A stretch of 64,000 nt of DNA from Sphingomonas aliaeris (GTDB taxonomy: Bacteria > Pseudomonadota > Alphaproteobacteria > Sphingomonadales > Sphingomonadaceae). The translations under genes and the position numbers were made by a program. Location: assembly GCF_016743815.1 (NCBI RefSeq), contig NZ_CP061035.1:1180501-1244500 (forward strand), in the 5' to 3' direction. The notes below the pieces were generated by a model. That model made no database searches. It saw nothing but the letters and a program-made list of their open reading frames with translations, and had not been told where the DNA came from. Below, piece after piece: positions 31,268 through 40,945 of this stretch (positions are counted from its first letter, which is position 1; each line of letters opens with the position of its first letter).

Positions 31268-32200
31268 TCAACGTTCCGACGGGACGCAGGCTTTGAGCGG
31301 TGCGCAGGCCCGGTCGGCATCCGATTTCGTCGGATAGGGGCCGACCAGCAGGCGCGTGACCGGGCCGGCCTTGACGTAGGATGCGGACCGGCCGGGGAAG
31401 CGGGCGGCGACCTGCGACCAGAGCTTGCGGGCGTTCGCCGGATCGCCGAACGCGCCGAGCTGGACACGCCAGCGGCCCGTTGCGGGGACGATCTTCGCAG
31501 CGGGTTTTGCCGCGACGCGTAATTTTGCCGGGGCTGCTGCGGTCTTTGCCGCGACCGGGCGGGATGCGGTCGTCGAGGCGACGGCGCGCGGTTCGGCCTG
31601 GTCCGCCAGTTCGAGCGGGGGCAGTTCGGTGCGGCGGGAGTCCGCCTCATATTGGCGGGCGAGAAGCATCCCCGCGCGGCGATCCTCCTGCGGAATATAC
31701 TGGTCCATCTGCGACAGGACCTGCGATGCCTTGGCGATGTCGGCGGCGGAGGAGCGAAGGATGAGCGCATAGGCGCGGGGATAATCGCGAGTGACGCCGT
31801 CGCCGTTGAACAGCATCGTGCCGAGCACGAGTTGCGCGCGCGGTTCGCCGCAGGCGACGGCTTTTTCCAGCCACGGCAGCGCTGCGTCGCGGTCTCCGCG
31901 GTCGAACAATGCTAGTCCGTAATTGACCTCGGCCTGGGGCAGGCCCTGCACGGCGGCCTTGCGATACCAGCTTTCGGCGAGGCTCATGTCGGTCTGCACG
32001 CCGCGTCCGAGCTTGTAGGCCTGGGCGAGGTTGAACTGCGCCTGCGGATCGCCGGCGATCGCGGCGGGACGCCATTCGTCGATCGCGGTGCGATAGTCGC
32101 CGGCATTCCACAGGTCGATGCCGTGCTTGACGTCGGCGAAGGCGGACGCGGGTATCGCCGCGGCGAGCAGGGCGAGCGCCATCAACGGGCGAGTGCGCAT
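31268..32200 (-). CDS. Exported SEL1-repeat protein with C-terminal SPOR domain
   Basis: 310 residues. Signal peptide MRTRPLMALALLAAAIPASAFA. About residues 25-185 carry SEL1/TPR-like repeats (GDYRTAIDEWRPAAIAGDPQ; AQFNLAQAYKLGRGVQTDMS; QAEVNYGLALFDRGDRDAAL; AQLVLGTMLFNGDGVTRDYP). A basic Ala/Lys/Thr-rich linker follows (about 195-235), then a SPOR domain, GRWRVQLGAFGDPANARKLW to PTKSDADRACAPLKACV, which binds denuded peptidoglycan at division sites in known members. It is presumably periplasmic. It is divergent from the parA-like gene, and another SPOR protein lies at the far end of the cluster. Confidence 0.88.
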   Translation of the reverse strand: MRTRPLMALALLAAAIPASAFADVKHGIDLWNAGDYRTAIDEWRPAAIAGDPQAQFNLAQAYKLGRGVQTDMSLAESWYRKAAVQGLPQAEVNYGLALFDRGDRDAALPWLEKAVACGEPRAQLVLGTMLFNGDGVTRDYPRAYALILRSSAADIAKASQVLSQMDQYIPQEDRRAGMLLARQYEADSRRTELPPLELADQAEPRAVASTTASRPVAAKTAAAPAKLRVAAKPAAKIVPATGRWRVQLGAFGDPANARKLWSQVAARFPGRSASYVKAGPVTRLLVGPYPTKSDADRACAPLKACVPSER

Positions 32201-32369
32201 GACATTCCTATCGACAGACTTCCGACCACGGCCGTCTGCCTACGCGAATGTGGTAAATGCATCGTTACCCGAACCGCGGAATCCCGGATACTTAGCGTGT
32301 GCCGTTAACGGCTTCTTGAGAGGTGCCGTGGCATTCAACACCCTGCGAATTGGGGAGTTGTTGGGACAC

Positions 32370-33083
32370 ATGCGCGTTCTCGCGATGGCATCACAGAAAG
32401 GCGGGTCTGGAAAGACCACGCTATCCGGGCATCTTGCCGTACAGGCTCAACTGGCGGGGGCGGGCCCGGTCGTGCTGATCGATATCGATCCGCAAGGGTC
32501 GCTGTCCGACTGGTGGAACGAGCGGGGTGCGGAATATCCCGCCTTCGCGCAAACTACCGTCGCGCGGCTCGCGTCGGACCTAGAGGTGCTGCGTCAGCAG
32601 GGCTTCAAGCTGGCGATGATCGACACGCCCCCGGCCATCACGATGGCGATCCAGAGCGTCATAGCGGTGGCGGAACTGATCGTCATCCCAACCCGTCCCA
32701 GCCCGCACGATCTGCGCGCCGTCGGCGCGACGGTCGACCTGTGCGAACGCGCGGGGAAGCCGTTGCTGTTCGTCGTCAACGGCGCGACGCCCAAGGCCAA
32801 GATCACCAGCGAAGCCGCGGTCGCGCTGTCGCAGCACGGCACGGTGGCACCGGTGACGCTGCATCACCGCACCGATTTCGCGGCATCGATGATCGACGGG
32901 CGCACTGTGATGGAATGCGATCCCAAGAGCCGTTCGGCCGGCGAGGTACAGGCCTTGTGGTCGTACATTTCGGACCGGCTGGAGAAGAATTTCCGCCGTA
33001 CCGTGTTCGCAGCACCGGGTGCGGGCGGATACGTTCCGCAGCGCACCGCCTCTGGCGGCTTCGGCCGCCGGGTCGTGAGCTGA
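32370..33083 (+). CDS. Orphan ParA-family ATPase
   Basis: 237 residues from the ATG at 32370. A complete deviant Walker A, MASQKGGSGKTTLSGHLA, the VVLIDIDPQGSLSDWW switch, and DTPPAITMAIQSVIAVAELI are present, so it should be a functional dimerising ParA/Soj-type ATPase. The C-terminus has a Ser/Arg/Gly tail (APGAGGYVPQRTASGGFGRR). It is not MinD: no amphipathic C-terminal helix is seen. No ParB gene or parS-like repeat is near. The next gene, 10 bp later, encodes a possible DNA-binding partner. The open frame continues upstream without conservation. It may position something other than the chromosome; that is inference. Confidence 0.9.
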   Translation: MRVLAMASQKGGSGKTTLSGHLAVQAQLAGAGPVVLIDIDPQGSLSDWWNERGAEYPAFAQTTVARLASDLEVLRQQGFKLAMIDTPPAITMAIQSVIAVAELIVIPTRPSPHDLRAVGATVDLCERAGKPLLFVVNGATPKAKITSEAAVALSQHGTVAPVTLHHRTDFAASMIDGRTVMECDPKSRSAGEVQALWSYISDRLEKNFRRTVFAAPGAGGYVPQRTASGGFGRRVVS

Positions 33084-33093
33084 GGAGGGGGTG

Positions 33094-33690
33094 ATGGCAG
33101 CAACGCAAAAACCACTCGCGTCCTTGTCCTCCACGTTGCTCGCGCGGAAGGGCACTGCCCGTCCCGCAATGCGGCCGCAGGGATTCGGCGGCTTCGGTGC
33201 GCCGCAGGGCGTGCATGACGATCTCGGCTGGAACGATATGGGAGATCCGGACTTCGCGCCGCCGCCCGTCGCCGCGCCCGTTCCGCCGGTACTTGTGCAG
33301 CGCGAGGCGTTGCACGAGGAATTCGCGGGGCCCGTGGCTCAAACCGTTCCCGTTCCCGCGCCTCAGTCCCAGCCGGTGATCGAAGCCGAGGCCCCGGCGG
33401 TCGTCGCCACGCCGCTCGTGCAGGCGGCGCCGGTAGCACCGCGCAAGTCGGTGTCCGTCGCCACCGCGACGCGAATCGGGAAGGAAACGCGCGCACGGCA
33501 TAAGAAGGATGCGAAATCGGCATTCACGCTGCGTCTGGACGCCGACCGGCATCTGCTGCTTCGGCTCGCCAGCGCGCTGGAGAACCGGTCCGCGCAGATG
33601 CTCGTCACCGACGCATTGGACGCTTTCCTAAGCACTTTGCCCGATGTGGCCGAGCTTGCCAGCCAGGTTCCGACCCGCGCGGCGAAGTGA
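33094..33690 (+). CDS. Disordered protein with C-terminal ribbon-helix-helix-like segment
   Basis: 198 residues from the ATG at 33094, preceded by GAGGAGGGG. Residues 1-135 are low-complexity, Pro/Ala/Val/Gln-rich (PPPVAAPVPPVLVQREALHE; VVATPLVQAAPVAPRKSVSV). Then comes a basic stretch, RIGKETRARHKKDAKSAF, and a roughly 45-residue C-terminal segment TLRLDADRHLLLRLASALEN RSAQMLVTDALDAFL, whose short strand plus two helices resemble a CopG/Arc ribbon-helix-helix or related DNA-binding dimer. I do not recognise a named family. It follows parA closely and may be the adaptor or DNA-binding partner of that ParA. Confidence 0.6.
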   Translation: MAATQKPLASLSSTLLARKGTARPAMRPQGFGGFGAPQGVHDDLGWNDMGDPDFAPPPVAAPVPPVLVQREALHEEFAGPVAQTVPVPAPQSQPVIEAEAPAVVATPLVQAAPVAPRKSVSVATATRIGKETRARHKKDAKSAFTLRLDADRHLLLRLASALENRSAQMLVTDALDAFLSTLPDVAELASQVPTRAAK

Positions 33691-33733
33691 TCACCCGACG
33701 ACCCGAACCGACGATACAGTCAGGGAATTTCAG

Positions 33734-35152
33734 ATGAAGACCCGCGCATTCCTAACCCTCGGTCTGTCCACCCTCGCCTTTGCGGGATCGATGGCGGCAT
33801 TCGGCGAAGGCAGCGCCTTTGCCGGTGCGTCGGACCCGACCAAGATGGCGCAGCAGAAGAACGACCTTGCGCGCAAGGCTCTGGCGCGCGGCGATGCGGA
33901 GGCGGCGGTGACGTTCGGCGAGGCGGCGGTGACGTACGATCCGGGCATGGTCGGCTATCGCGTGATGCTGGGCCAGGCGTATCTGAAGGCCGGCCGGTTC
34001 GTATCCGCCCGCGCAGCGTTCGGCGATGCGCTGGTACTGGAACCGACCAATGGCAAGGCGGCGCTGAACCTGGCGCTGGCCGAGATTGCCGTGGGCGACT
34101 GGGACGGCGCGCGGCGGACGCTGGATGCGCATGCCGCGACGATCCCGGTCCGGGACCGTGGCCTGGCGATCGCACTGGCGGGTGACCCTGCGCGCGCGGT
34201 CGAATTGCTCGGCACCGCGGTCCGGGCACCCGACGCAGACGCGAAGACGCGACAGAATTTCGCCCTTGCGCTGGCCCTGGCCGGTCGGTGGCAGGACGCA
34301 AAGACCGTCGCCGCGATGGACGTCGCCCCGGATCAACTGGACGCCCGCATCCTGCAATGGGCGGCGTTCGCCAACCCGACATCGGCGTCGGATCAGGTCG
34401 CATCGCTTCTGGGCGTCGTTCCCGTGGTCGATCCGGGCCAGCCGGTCGCGCTGGCACTGGCTCCGGCGGGCGACCGGAACGTCGCGCTCGCCGCTGCGGT
34501 ACCGGTCGATACATTCATGCCGAAGGCCCAGCCCGAAGCAAAAGCCCAGCCCGAAGCGATGACCGTCGCGGCGGAACAGACCGGGCCGGTTCCCGAAACG
34601 TCCGAGCCGGTCATGGCATCGGTATCCAGCGTCAGCTTCGCGCCGCGTCGCGAGGTGGTGCAGATGCTACCGGCGCGGGCGGTGAACAGTGTCGCGGCGA
34701 AGATCCAGCCGACGTCTGCGGATGCGATCATCGCACGGTCGAAGTCAGCGGCGGCCGCCTTCGTCGTTGCAAAGCCCAAGTTTGCGCCGGGCGCTACAGT
34801 AGCCCCGGCCAAGGGCGGTTATTTCGTTCAGCTTGGTGCGTTCGAGAATGCCGCCGTCGCAAAGGATGCGTGGGTCCGGGCACGCCGCGTTGCGACCTTC
34901 GGTGGACAGGCGCCGTCGGGTGTGAACTTCGCAAGCAAGACGGGCACATTCTATCGCTTGTCGGTCGGCGGCTTCGCACGCGGCGAAGCGGATGCAATGT
35001 GCCGGACCTATCGTGCGAAGGGCGGCAAATGCTTCGTCCGCGCCGGGGCGGGCGACAGCGCCGCGGCGTGGCTAAAGGCGCCTGTGGCGACGCTCAAGCG
35101 TCCGGCCATGGTGGCTGGTACGTCGGGATCGAAGGGCAGCCGAAAGGGCTGA
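33734..35152 (+). CDS. Exported TPR protein with C-terminal SPOR domain
   Basis: 472 residues. The signal peptide MKTRAFLTLGLSTLAFAGSM ends in an AFA site. TPR-like helices span about 35-210 (NDLARKALARGDAEAAVTFG; GYRVMLGQAYLKAGRFVSAR; GKAALNLALAEIAVGDWDGA). A disordered middle (about 255-340) carries two copies of PKAQPEAK. The SPOR domain is at about 365-440 (GGYFVQLGAFENAAVAKDAW; FYRLSVGGFARGEADAMCRT). It sits 43 bp downstream of the previous gene on the same strand, so the ATPase, the putative DNA-binding protein and this protein probably form one transcript. It is probably periplasmic and septum-binding, by analogy with other SPOR proteins. Confidence 0.88.
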   Translation: MKTRAFLTLGLSTLAFAGSMAAFGEGSAFAGASDPTKMAQQKNDLARKALARGDAEAAVTFGEAAVTYDPGMVGYRVMLGQAYLKAGRFVSARAAFGDALVLEPTNGKAALNLALAEIAVGDWDGARRTLDAHAATIPVRDRGLAIALAGDPARAVELLGTAVRAPDADAKTRQNFALALALAGRWQDAKTVAAMDVAPDQLDARILQWAAFANPTSASDQVASLLGVVPVVDPGQPVALALAPAGDRNVALAAAVPVDTFMPKAQPEAKAQPEAMTVAAEQTGPVPETSEPVMASVSSVSFAPRREVVQMLPARAVNSVAAKIQPTSADAIIARSKSAAAAFVVAKPKFAPGATVAPAKGGYFVQLGAFENAAVAKDAWVRARRVATFGGQAPSGVNFASKTGTFYRLSVGGFARGEADAMCRTYRAKGGKCFVRAGAGDSAAAWLKAPVATLKRPAMVAGTSGSKGSRKG

Positions 35153-35165
35153 CCGGCACGGGCGG

Positions 35166-36392
35166 TCAGACCAAAGCGGTCCCGCCTTTCCACAGCCGCA
35201 GCACCTTGCCCTGCACCGGCAGGCCGTCGAACGGCGTGTTTCCGGCCAACGCAACCATCTTGTCGCCATCGACCAGCCACGGTGCGCCCGCGTCGAACAG
35301 CATCAGATCGGCGGGCATGCCGACGCCAAGCGTCCCGGTTTCTAGCCCGAGGATGCGCGCGGGGGTGGCGGACAGCATCGTCACCAGCCGTTCCAGCGTG
35401 ATCACACCGTCCCGCACCATACCGAGCGACAGCGCGAGCAATGTCTCGGCCCCAGCCATGCCGTTGGCCGAATCGGCGAAGGGCAGGCGCTTTTCCTCCG
35501 GACCCCGCGGGTCGTGGCCCGAACACAGGATATCGATCGTCCCGTCCGCCAATGCGGCAAGGCACGCCTGACGATCGGCTTCGTCTCGCAGCGGCGGCGA
35601 CAGATGCGTGAAGGTGCGGAAATCCGTCATCGCGATATCCGACAGCAGCAAATGCGCGGGCGTGATTCCGCACGAGACGTGAACGCCGCGCCGCTTGGCC
35701 GCGCGGATCAGATCGAAGCCCGCCGCCGTGGTGACCTGACGGAAGTGCAGTCTTGCGCCGGTATCCTCCGCCAGCATCAGGTCGCGCGCGATGGCGAGCG
35801 GTTCGGCCAGCGCGGGCGCGGAGGGCAGACCCATCCGGGTCGCGGTTTCGCCTGCCGTGGCGACGGCGGTGCCGATGATGCCGCCATCTTCCGCCTGTGC
35901 GACGACGGTCAGGCCAAGATCGCCGGCATAGGCCAGCACTTTGCGCATCACGCCCGAATCCGCAATCCAGCGTTCGCCGGTGCCGACCGCCTTCGCGCCG
36001 GCGGCTGCGTTCATCGCCATTTCGGCCAGATCCTTGCCGGCCAGACCGCGGGTGGCGCCCGCGATCGGGTGGATCCATAGCCCGGGGCGGCCGATCAACG
36101 CGGCACGCTGCACCACGCCCGGTTCGTCCAGCACCGGCGTCTGGTCCGGCATCAGCCCGACGCGGACGATGCCGCCGGCGTGGAAGGCGGGAATGTCGAT
36201 CGTGAAGACGCCCAGATCGATGATCGCGGGCGCCAGTGTCTTGCCCCGGCAATCGATCGTCGGGACGTCGCCAGGAATTTCGAACGTGCCGGTCGCCACG
36301 ATCTCGCCATTGCGGACGAGCACGCCGCCCCGGCTGGTTCCTGCTGCAGGACAGACGAGTTCTGCGTTCAGCAGCGCGACATCGCGGCTCAT
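35166..36392 (-). CDS. Dihydroorotase-like subunit lacking catalytic histidines (PyrC')
   Basis: 408 residues, full dihydroorotase length and fold (start [73 protein letters not shown]). Active enzymes have an HxHxR metal site at PGFIDLHVHLREPG. Here the same place reads [14 protein letters not shown], without the histidines. This is the pattern of the non-catalytic PyrC' (PyrX) that binds and stabilises aspartate transcarbamoylase in Pseudomonas and many proteobacteria, also encoded directly after pyrB. A separate active pyrC should be elsewhere. Its ATG overlaps the pyrB stop (ATGA). I leave the symbol blank, since catalytic PyrC is unlikely. Confidence 0.88.
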   Translation of the reverse strand: MSRDVALLNAELVCPAAGTSRGGVLVRNGEIVATGTFEIPGDVPTIDCRGKTLAPAIIDLGVFTIDIPAFHAGGIVRVGLMPDQTPVLDEPGVVQRAALIGRPGLWIHPIAGATRGLAGKDLAEMAMNAAAGAKAVGTGERWIADSGVMRKVLAYAGDLGLTVVAQAEDGGIIGTAVATAGETATRMGLPSAPALAEPLAIARDLMLAEDTGARLHFRQVTTAAGFDLIRAAKRRGVHVSCGITPAHLLLSDIAMTDFRTFTHLSPPLRDEADRQACLAALADGTIDILCSGHDPRGPEEKRLPFADSANGMAGAETLLALSLGMVRDGVITLERLVTMLSATPARILGLETGTLGVGMPADLMLFDAGAPWLVDGDKMVALAGNTPFDGLPVQGKVLRLWKGGTALV

Positions 36393-37379
36393 GCCCAGCC
36401 CTCCACGCCGCGCGCCCGGCGGGTCAATACGTCGAGGCAGGCCATGCGGACGGCGACGCCCATCTCCACCTGTTCGGTGATCGCGGACTGTTCGGCATGA
36501 TCGGCGACGGCGGAATCGATCTCGACCCCGCGATTCATCGGCCCGGGATGCATGACGAGCGCGCCGGGTTTCGCCTTGTCGAGGCGCTTGAGCGTCAGGC
36601 CGTAGCGCATGTGGAATTCGCGGTTCGAAGGCACGAAGCCACCCGCCATCCGCTCGTTCTGCAGCCGCAGCATCATGACGACGTCCGCCCCCTCCAGCGC
36701 GGCGTCGAAATCGGTGAAGGGCGTGACGCCCATCCGCTCGATCCCGGCAGGCATCAATGTTGAAGGCGCGCAGACGCGGACATCCGCGGCGAGCGCAGTA
36801 AGCGCCAGAATGTTCGACCGGGCAACGCGGCTGTGCAGTACGTCGCCGCAAATCACCACGCGCTGGTTGTGCACGCTGCCCCGGCGGCGGCGGATCGTCA
36901 GCGCATCGAGCAATGCCTGGGTCGGATGTTCGTGCGATCCGTCGCCTGCGTTCAACACCGGGCAATCGACCTTGTCCGCGATCAGCCGGACTGCGCCCGA
37001 CGATCCGTGCCGGATGACGATCACGTCGGCGCGCATCGCGTTCAGCGTCATCGCGGTGTCGATCAGCGTCTCGCCCTTCTTCACGCTGGATTGGGCGGCA
37101 TGCATGTTGACGACATCGGCGCGCAGGCGTTTGCCGGCGATCTCGAACGACAGCAGGGTGCGCGTGCTGTTTTCGAAAAAGGCGTTGATCTGCGTGAGAC
37201 CGCGCAGGCGCTTGTCGTTCTTTTTGGTCGACCGGTTCGATCTCGACCCAGTGTTCCGCCTCGTCGAGCAGGAAGGTGATCTCATGCGGCATCAGGCCGG
37301 CAATGCCGGTCAGATGCCGGTGCGGGAAAACGGCGCTGCCCGGAAGGAGCGTCGCGGGGCTGTGATCCGATGCTGACAT
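36389..37379 (-). CDS. pyrB: Aspartate carbamoyltransferase (frameshift near 37239)
   Basis: Catalyses the first committed pyrimidine step, carbamoyl phosphate plus aspartate to carbamoyl aspartate. 329 residues after correction. The carbamoyl-phosphate motif is [20 protein letters not shown]; other core segments are [40 protein letters not shown] and [16 protein letters not shown]. The first 48 residues ([20 protein letters not shown], then [11 protein letters not shown]) are in another frame; removing one base near 37239 joins [20 protein letters not shown]. The start ATG at 37379 is followed by family-like sequence. It is translationally coupled to the PyrC'-like gene, the arrangement expected for a PyrB-PyrC' dodecamer. 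Confidence 0.92.
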
Positions 37380-37441
37380 TAAGCCTGCGCGGTAACGGCG
37401 GCGGGGCTGGCGCGCAAGGTGCGGGGTGGGGGGCAGTGCGC

Positions 37442-37906
37442 TCAGCCGATCGTCACCAGCGCATCGATCGCGCCTTGCAGGATGTAAGCGGCGGCCATCT
37501 TGTCGACCAGTTCGGCACGCTTCGCGCGGGAGGCGTCCTGTTCGATCAGCGTGCGGGTGACGGCCTGGGTGGACCAGCGTTCGTCCCACATCAGGATCGG
37601 CAGGTTCAGATCCTCCATGTTGCGGGCAAAGGCGCGGCTCGACTGGCTGCGCGGGCTTTCGCTGCCGTCGAGGTGGAGCGGCAGGCCGATGACGATGCCG
37701 GTCACGCGCTGCTCCGCGATCAGTTGCGCGAGGGCGGTCTTGTCCTTCTGGAACTTGGTCCGGCGGATGAGCAAAGCGGGGGAGGCGAAGCTCCAGCCGG
37801 CATCGCACAAGGCCGTGCCGATCGTCTTCGTGCCGACGTCCAATCCGATCAGCCGCCCGGCGTTGGGCAGCGCGGCGTGGAAGGCGAGGCGATCCGTCGT
37901 GATCAC
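37442..37906 (-). CDS. ruvX: Holliday-junction resolvase-like protein RuvX (YqgF)
   Basis: 154 residues of the RNase-H-fold YqgF/RuvX family, implicated in 16S rRNA 5' processing in E. coli and recombination in others. The motifs are [20 protein letters not shown] (first Asp), [20 protein letters not shown] and [20 protein letters not shown], with the later acidic residues in [16 protein letters not shown]. The GTG start at 37906 overlaps the stop of the DUF3089 gene (GTGA), so the genes are coupled. Start choice is supported by overlap and length rather than a strong Shine-Dalgarno. It is upstream of pyrB on the same strand. Confidence 0.93.
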   Translation of the reverse strand: MITTDRLAFHAALPNAGRLIGLDVGTKTIGTALCDAGWSFASPALLIRRTKFQKDKTALAQLIAEQRVTGIVIGLPLHLDGSESPRSQSSRAFARNMEDLNLPILMWDERWSTQAVTRTLIEQDASRAKRAELVDKMAAAYILQGAIDALVTIG

Positions 37907-39009
37907 CGGGCCGCCTCGAACGCCGCCAGCCGCCGTGCGACGTCGGCGCGGACGTTCACCCAGAACAGGCTGTAATCGTAGACGTGGTAGTTGTTGCCGG
38001 GCAGCACGTAATTGCCCATCGCGGGCGGCTCCCCGATCAGCAGGAAGCCACGCGGATCGCAGCGCGCCGGCACCGCACCCGCCTGTACCTGCGCGGTGTC
38101 CAGCTTCGCGGATGGAATGAGTGTGCCGAGGTTCGCCTGTGCCGGAGCCTTGGCATTGGCGGTTCCGGTCAGCGGGTTGGTGCAGACCATCGGCGTGCCG
38201 CGGCGCGATCGGCCGTCGAAGCCGGTCGTGCGGTCGTATGTGTCGAGGATCATCTTCGGATCGGCGGGCTCGGCGAAGCTTTGCCAGGACAGGATGCAGC
38301 CGGCCTGATCCGCCCGCGCGCATTCGGGCAGGCCCAGCGCGGTCAGATCGGTGGTGCGCGACACCGGCCAGCCGACGACATAGGCCGCGACGATGCGCTT
38401 CGCCAAAGGGGTGCCGGCAATCTTCTGGCGAAGCAGGCGGGTAAGGTGGAGCGCGCCCTGGCTGTGTCCGGCAAGGATGATCGGGCGATCGCCCGCTTCC
38501 TTCACGAACTGGTCGAACGCGGCGGATATGTCGCCATATGCAAGGTCGAGCGCCTGATTGGCGGCGGCGGCATCGGTCAGGAACGCGCCGAACGTCGCCT
38601 GGCGATAGCGCGGCGACCAGATCGCGCCGCTGCCGTTGAACGCAGTCGCCTGACCACGCAGGAACAGTTCCGCGCGGGCATTCGTCTCCGCATCGTCCAG
38701 CTTCGCATTCCAGTGCTTCGTGCCAAGAAACGATGTCGGGTGGATGTAGAAGACCGCGGCCGGCGCCTTTGGATCCGGCTTGTACCCCGGCGGCGTCCAG
38801 CGCGCCGCATCGGTCGCGCGGCGAGGGTAAGCGGGCCACATCTTCGGATCGGCATAGGCATTGGCCGCGACCGGAGCCTGCGATCCGAACTGCGCGGAGG
38901 GCACCGCCCACCAGCGGATGATCTCCACGCCGTAGAGACGGTAGGCGAAGGCGCCGGCGATCGTCAGCACGACGAGACATGCGAAGACATAGAGGAACTT
39001 GCGGGCCAC
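37903..39009 (-). CDS. DUF3089 family alpha/beta hydrolase-like protein
   Basis: 368 residues, starting with GTG at 39009 (GGAG 8 nt before). An N-terminal transmembrane segment, [20 protein letters not shown], anchors the rest in the periplasm or membrane. The DUF3089 core has [40 protein letters not shown] (nucleophile-elbow Ser) and [21 protein letters not shown] late His ([16 protein letters not shown]) is consistent with a hydrolase. The substrate is unknown. It overlaps ruvX by four bases. It is divergent from gatC, separated by 164 bp with no gene. Confidence 0.85.
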   Translation of the reverse strand: MARKFLYVFACLVVLTIAGAFAYRLYGVEIIRWWAVPSAQFGSQAPVAANAYADPKMWPAYPRRATDAARWTPPGYKPDPKAPAAVFYIHPTSFLGTKHWNAKLDDAETNARAELFLRGQATAFNGSGAIWSPRYRQATFGAFLTDAAAANQALDLAYGDISAAFDQFVKEAGDRPIILAGHSQGALHLTRLLRQKIAGTPLAKRIVAAYVVGWPVSRTTDLTALGLPECARADQAGCILSWQSFAEPADPKMILDTYDRTTGFDGRSRRGTPMVCTNPLTGTANAKAPAQANLGTLIPSAKLDTAQVQAGAVPARCDPRGFLLIGEPPAMGNYVLPGNNYHVYDYSLFWVNVRADVARRLAAFEAAR

Positions 39010-39173
39010 CGTCGAACTCCATGATGCGGCGCGGCGATACGGTTGCGCGGCATGCGGCGAAATCCGTGCCGCATCGCTGCGGGCCTTGCAATCCGGAACG
39101 GGCGGCGGGTTCCGGCGGGCGGAAGCGTTCGAATAGGTTGCGCGGGCGCGGCGCGCTCTGCTAGCCGCGCGTC

Positions 39174-39461
39174 ATGTCAGTAGATATCGCAACCGTGAAG
39201 AAGATCGCGAGCCTTGCCCGCATCGCGATCACCGAGGAAGAGGCCGCGCGGATTGCGCCGGAACTCGACAACATCATGGGCTGGATCGAGCAATTGGGCG
39301 AGGTGGACACGTCCGACGTCGCGCCGATGACCGCGGTGATCCCGAACCATCTGCGGCTGCGCGACGATGTCGTCACCGATGGCGGCGTCCGCGATGCCGT
39401 CCTGTCCAACGCGCCCCAAGCCGAACACGGCTTCTTCACCGTGCCGAAGGTGATCGAATAA
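39174..39461 (+). CDS. gatC: Asp/Glu-tRNA amidotransferase subunit C
   Basis: Small bridging subunit of the GatCAB transamidosome, which converts Glu-tRNA-Gln and/or Asp-tRNA-Asn to the amidated forms. 95 residues: [60 protein letters not shown] and [15 protein letters not shown] are all typical. The TAA overlaps the gatA ATG (TAATG), implying coupling. GatCAB is the usual alphaproteobacterial route to Gln-tRNA, so a glutaminyl-tRNA synthetase may be absent. Confidence 0.97.
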   Translation: MSVDIATVKKIASLARIAITEEEAARIAPELDNIMGWIEQLGEVDTSDVAPMTAVIPNHLRLRDDVVTDGGVRDAVLSNAPQAEHGFFTVPKVIE

Positions 39462-40945
39462 TGACCGAACTGACAAATCTGGGCGTCGCCGCGATCCGCG
39501 ACGGCGTGCGCGAGGGAACGTTCTCCGCGCGGGAAGTGGCGGAGGCATTCAACGCGAACGTCGCCAAGGCGAAGGTGCTGAACGCGTTTCTGGTCGAGAC
39601 GCCGGACCACGCGCTTGCCGCCGCCGATGCCGCCGACGCCGCACGTGCCGCTGGCGAAACGCCGAAGCCGCTGGCGGGCGTGCCGATCGGGATGAAGGAC
39701 CTGTTCTGCACCAAGGGCGTCCCCTCGACCGCGGCGAGCCTGATTTTGGAGGGCTTTACCCCGCCCTATGAATCGACCGTTTCCGGCAAGCTGTGGGACG
39801 CGGGCGCGGGGATGCTCGGCAAGCTGAACATGGACCAGTTCGCGATGGGATCGTCGAACGAGACGTCGGCGTTCGGCAACGTCATCTCGCCGTGGCGGCG
39901 CAACGATGGCGGTAATGCCGCACTGGCGCCGGGTGGATCGTCGGGCGGGTCTTCCGCCGCGATCGCTGCGCGGTTGTGCCCCGCGGCGACCGGCACCGAT
40001 ACGGGCGGCTCGATCCGCCAGCCGGCGGCATTCGTCGGGATTTCCGGGATCAAGCCGACCTATGGCCGCTGCTCGCGCTGGGGCGTCGTGGCGTTCGCAT
40101 CGTCGCTCGACCAGGCGGGGCCGATGGCGCGCGACGTGCGCGATTGCGCGATCATGCTGGAGGCGATGTCCGGGTTCGATCCGAAGGACGCAACGTCACT
40201 GGATCTCGCCGTGCCCAAATGGGAAGCGGGATTGTCGGGCGACCTTCGCGGCAAGCGGATCGGTATCCCCAAGGAATACCGCGTCGACAACATGCCCGCC
40301 GAGATCGACGCGCTGTGGCAGCAGGGGATCGCCTGGGCAAAGGATGCGGGCGCGGAGATCGTCGAGGTCTCCCTGCCGCACACCAAATATGCGCTGCCGG
40401 CCTATTACATCATCGCCCCGGCCGAGGCGTCGTCCAACCTCGCGCGCTATGACGGCGTGCGCTACGGCCTGCGCGACCTGCCAGAGGGGGCGGGGTTGCA
40501 GGACATGTACGCCGCAACGCGCGCCGCTGGCTTCGGACCGGAGGTGAAGCGCCGCATCATGATCGGCACCTACGTGTTGTCCGCGGGCTTCTACGACGCA
40601 TATTTCACGCAGGCGTCGAAGGTCCGGGCGCTCATCGCGCGCGATTTCGACCGGGCATGGGAACAGTGCGACCTGCTGCTGACCCCGACCGCACCAAGCG
40701 CCGCCTTCGCGCTGGGAGAGAAGAGTGCGGACCCGATCGCCATGTATCTGAACGACGTCTTCACCGTGCCGTCCTCGCTCGCCGGCCTGCCCGCGATGAG
40801 CGTGCCGGGCGGGCTGGATTCGAATGGCTTGCCGCTGGGGCTGCAGATCATCGGCAAGGCACTGGACGAACAGGGCGTGCTGAACGCCGGACTGGCACTG
40901 GAAGAACGCGCCGGGTTTACCGCGCGGGCGGAGGCTTGGTGGTGA
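39461..40945 (+). CDS. gatA: Asp/Glu-tRNA amidotransferase subunit A
   Basis: Glutaminase/amidase subunit of GatCAB, supplying ammonia for transamidation. 494 residues. The amidase-signature Ser-cis-Ser-Lys centre is visible: Lys in [20 protein letters not shown], and the two serines in [19 protein letters not shown] and [19 protein letters not shown]. The [19 protein letters not shown] loop is also diagnostic. It begins [20 protein letters not shown] and ends in ARAEAWW. Its TGA is followed by the gatB GTG start with a 4-base overlap. Confidence 0.97.
   Translation: MTELTNLGVAAIRDGVREGTFSAREVAEAFNANVAKAKVLNAFLVETPDHALAAADAADAARAAGETPKPLAGVPIGMKDLFCTKGVPSTAASLILEGFTPPYESTVSGKLWDAGAGMLGKLNMDQFAMGSSNETSAFGNVISPWRRNDGGNAALAPGGSSGGSSAAIAARLCPAATGTDTGGSIRQPAAFVGISGIKPTYGRCSRWGVVAFASSLDQAGPMARDVRDCAIMLEAMSGFDPKDATSLDLAVPKWEAGLSGDLRGKRIGIPKEYRVDNMPAEIDALWQQGIAWAKDAGAEIVEVSLPHTKYALPAYYIIAPAEASSNLARYDGVRYGLRDLPEGAGLQDMYAATRAAGFGPEVKRRIMIGTYVLSAGFYDAYFTQASKVRALIARDFDRAWEQCDLLLTPTAPSAAFALGEKSADPIAMYLNDVFTVPSSLAGLPAMSVPGGLDSNGLPLGLQIIGKALDEQGVLNAGLALEERAGFTARAEAWW

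Noticed and set aside
31268..32200. The SEL1/SPOR gene as a type VI or secretion effector (SEL1 repeats).
   Set aside because: SPOR domain, signal peptide and neighbours point to a periplasmic envelope protein; no secretion genes are nearby.
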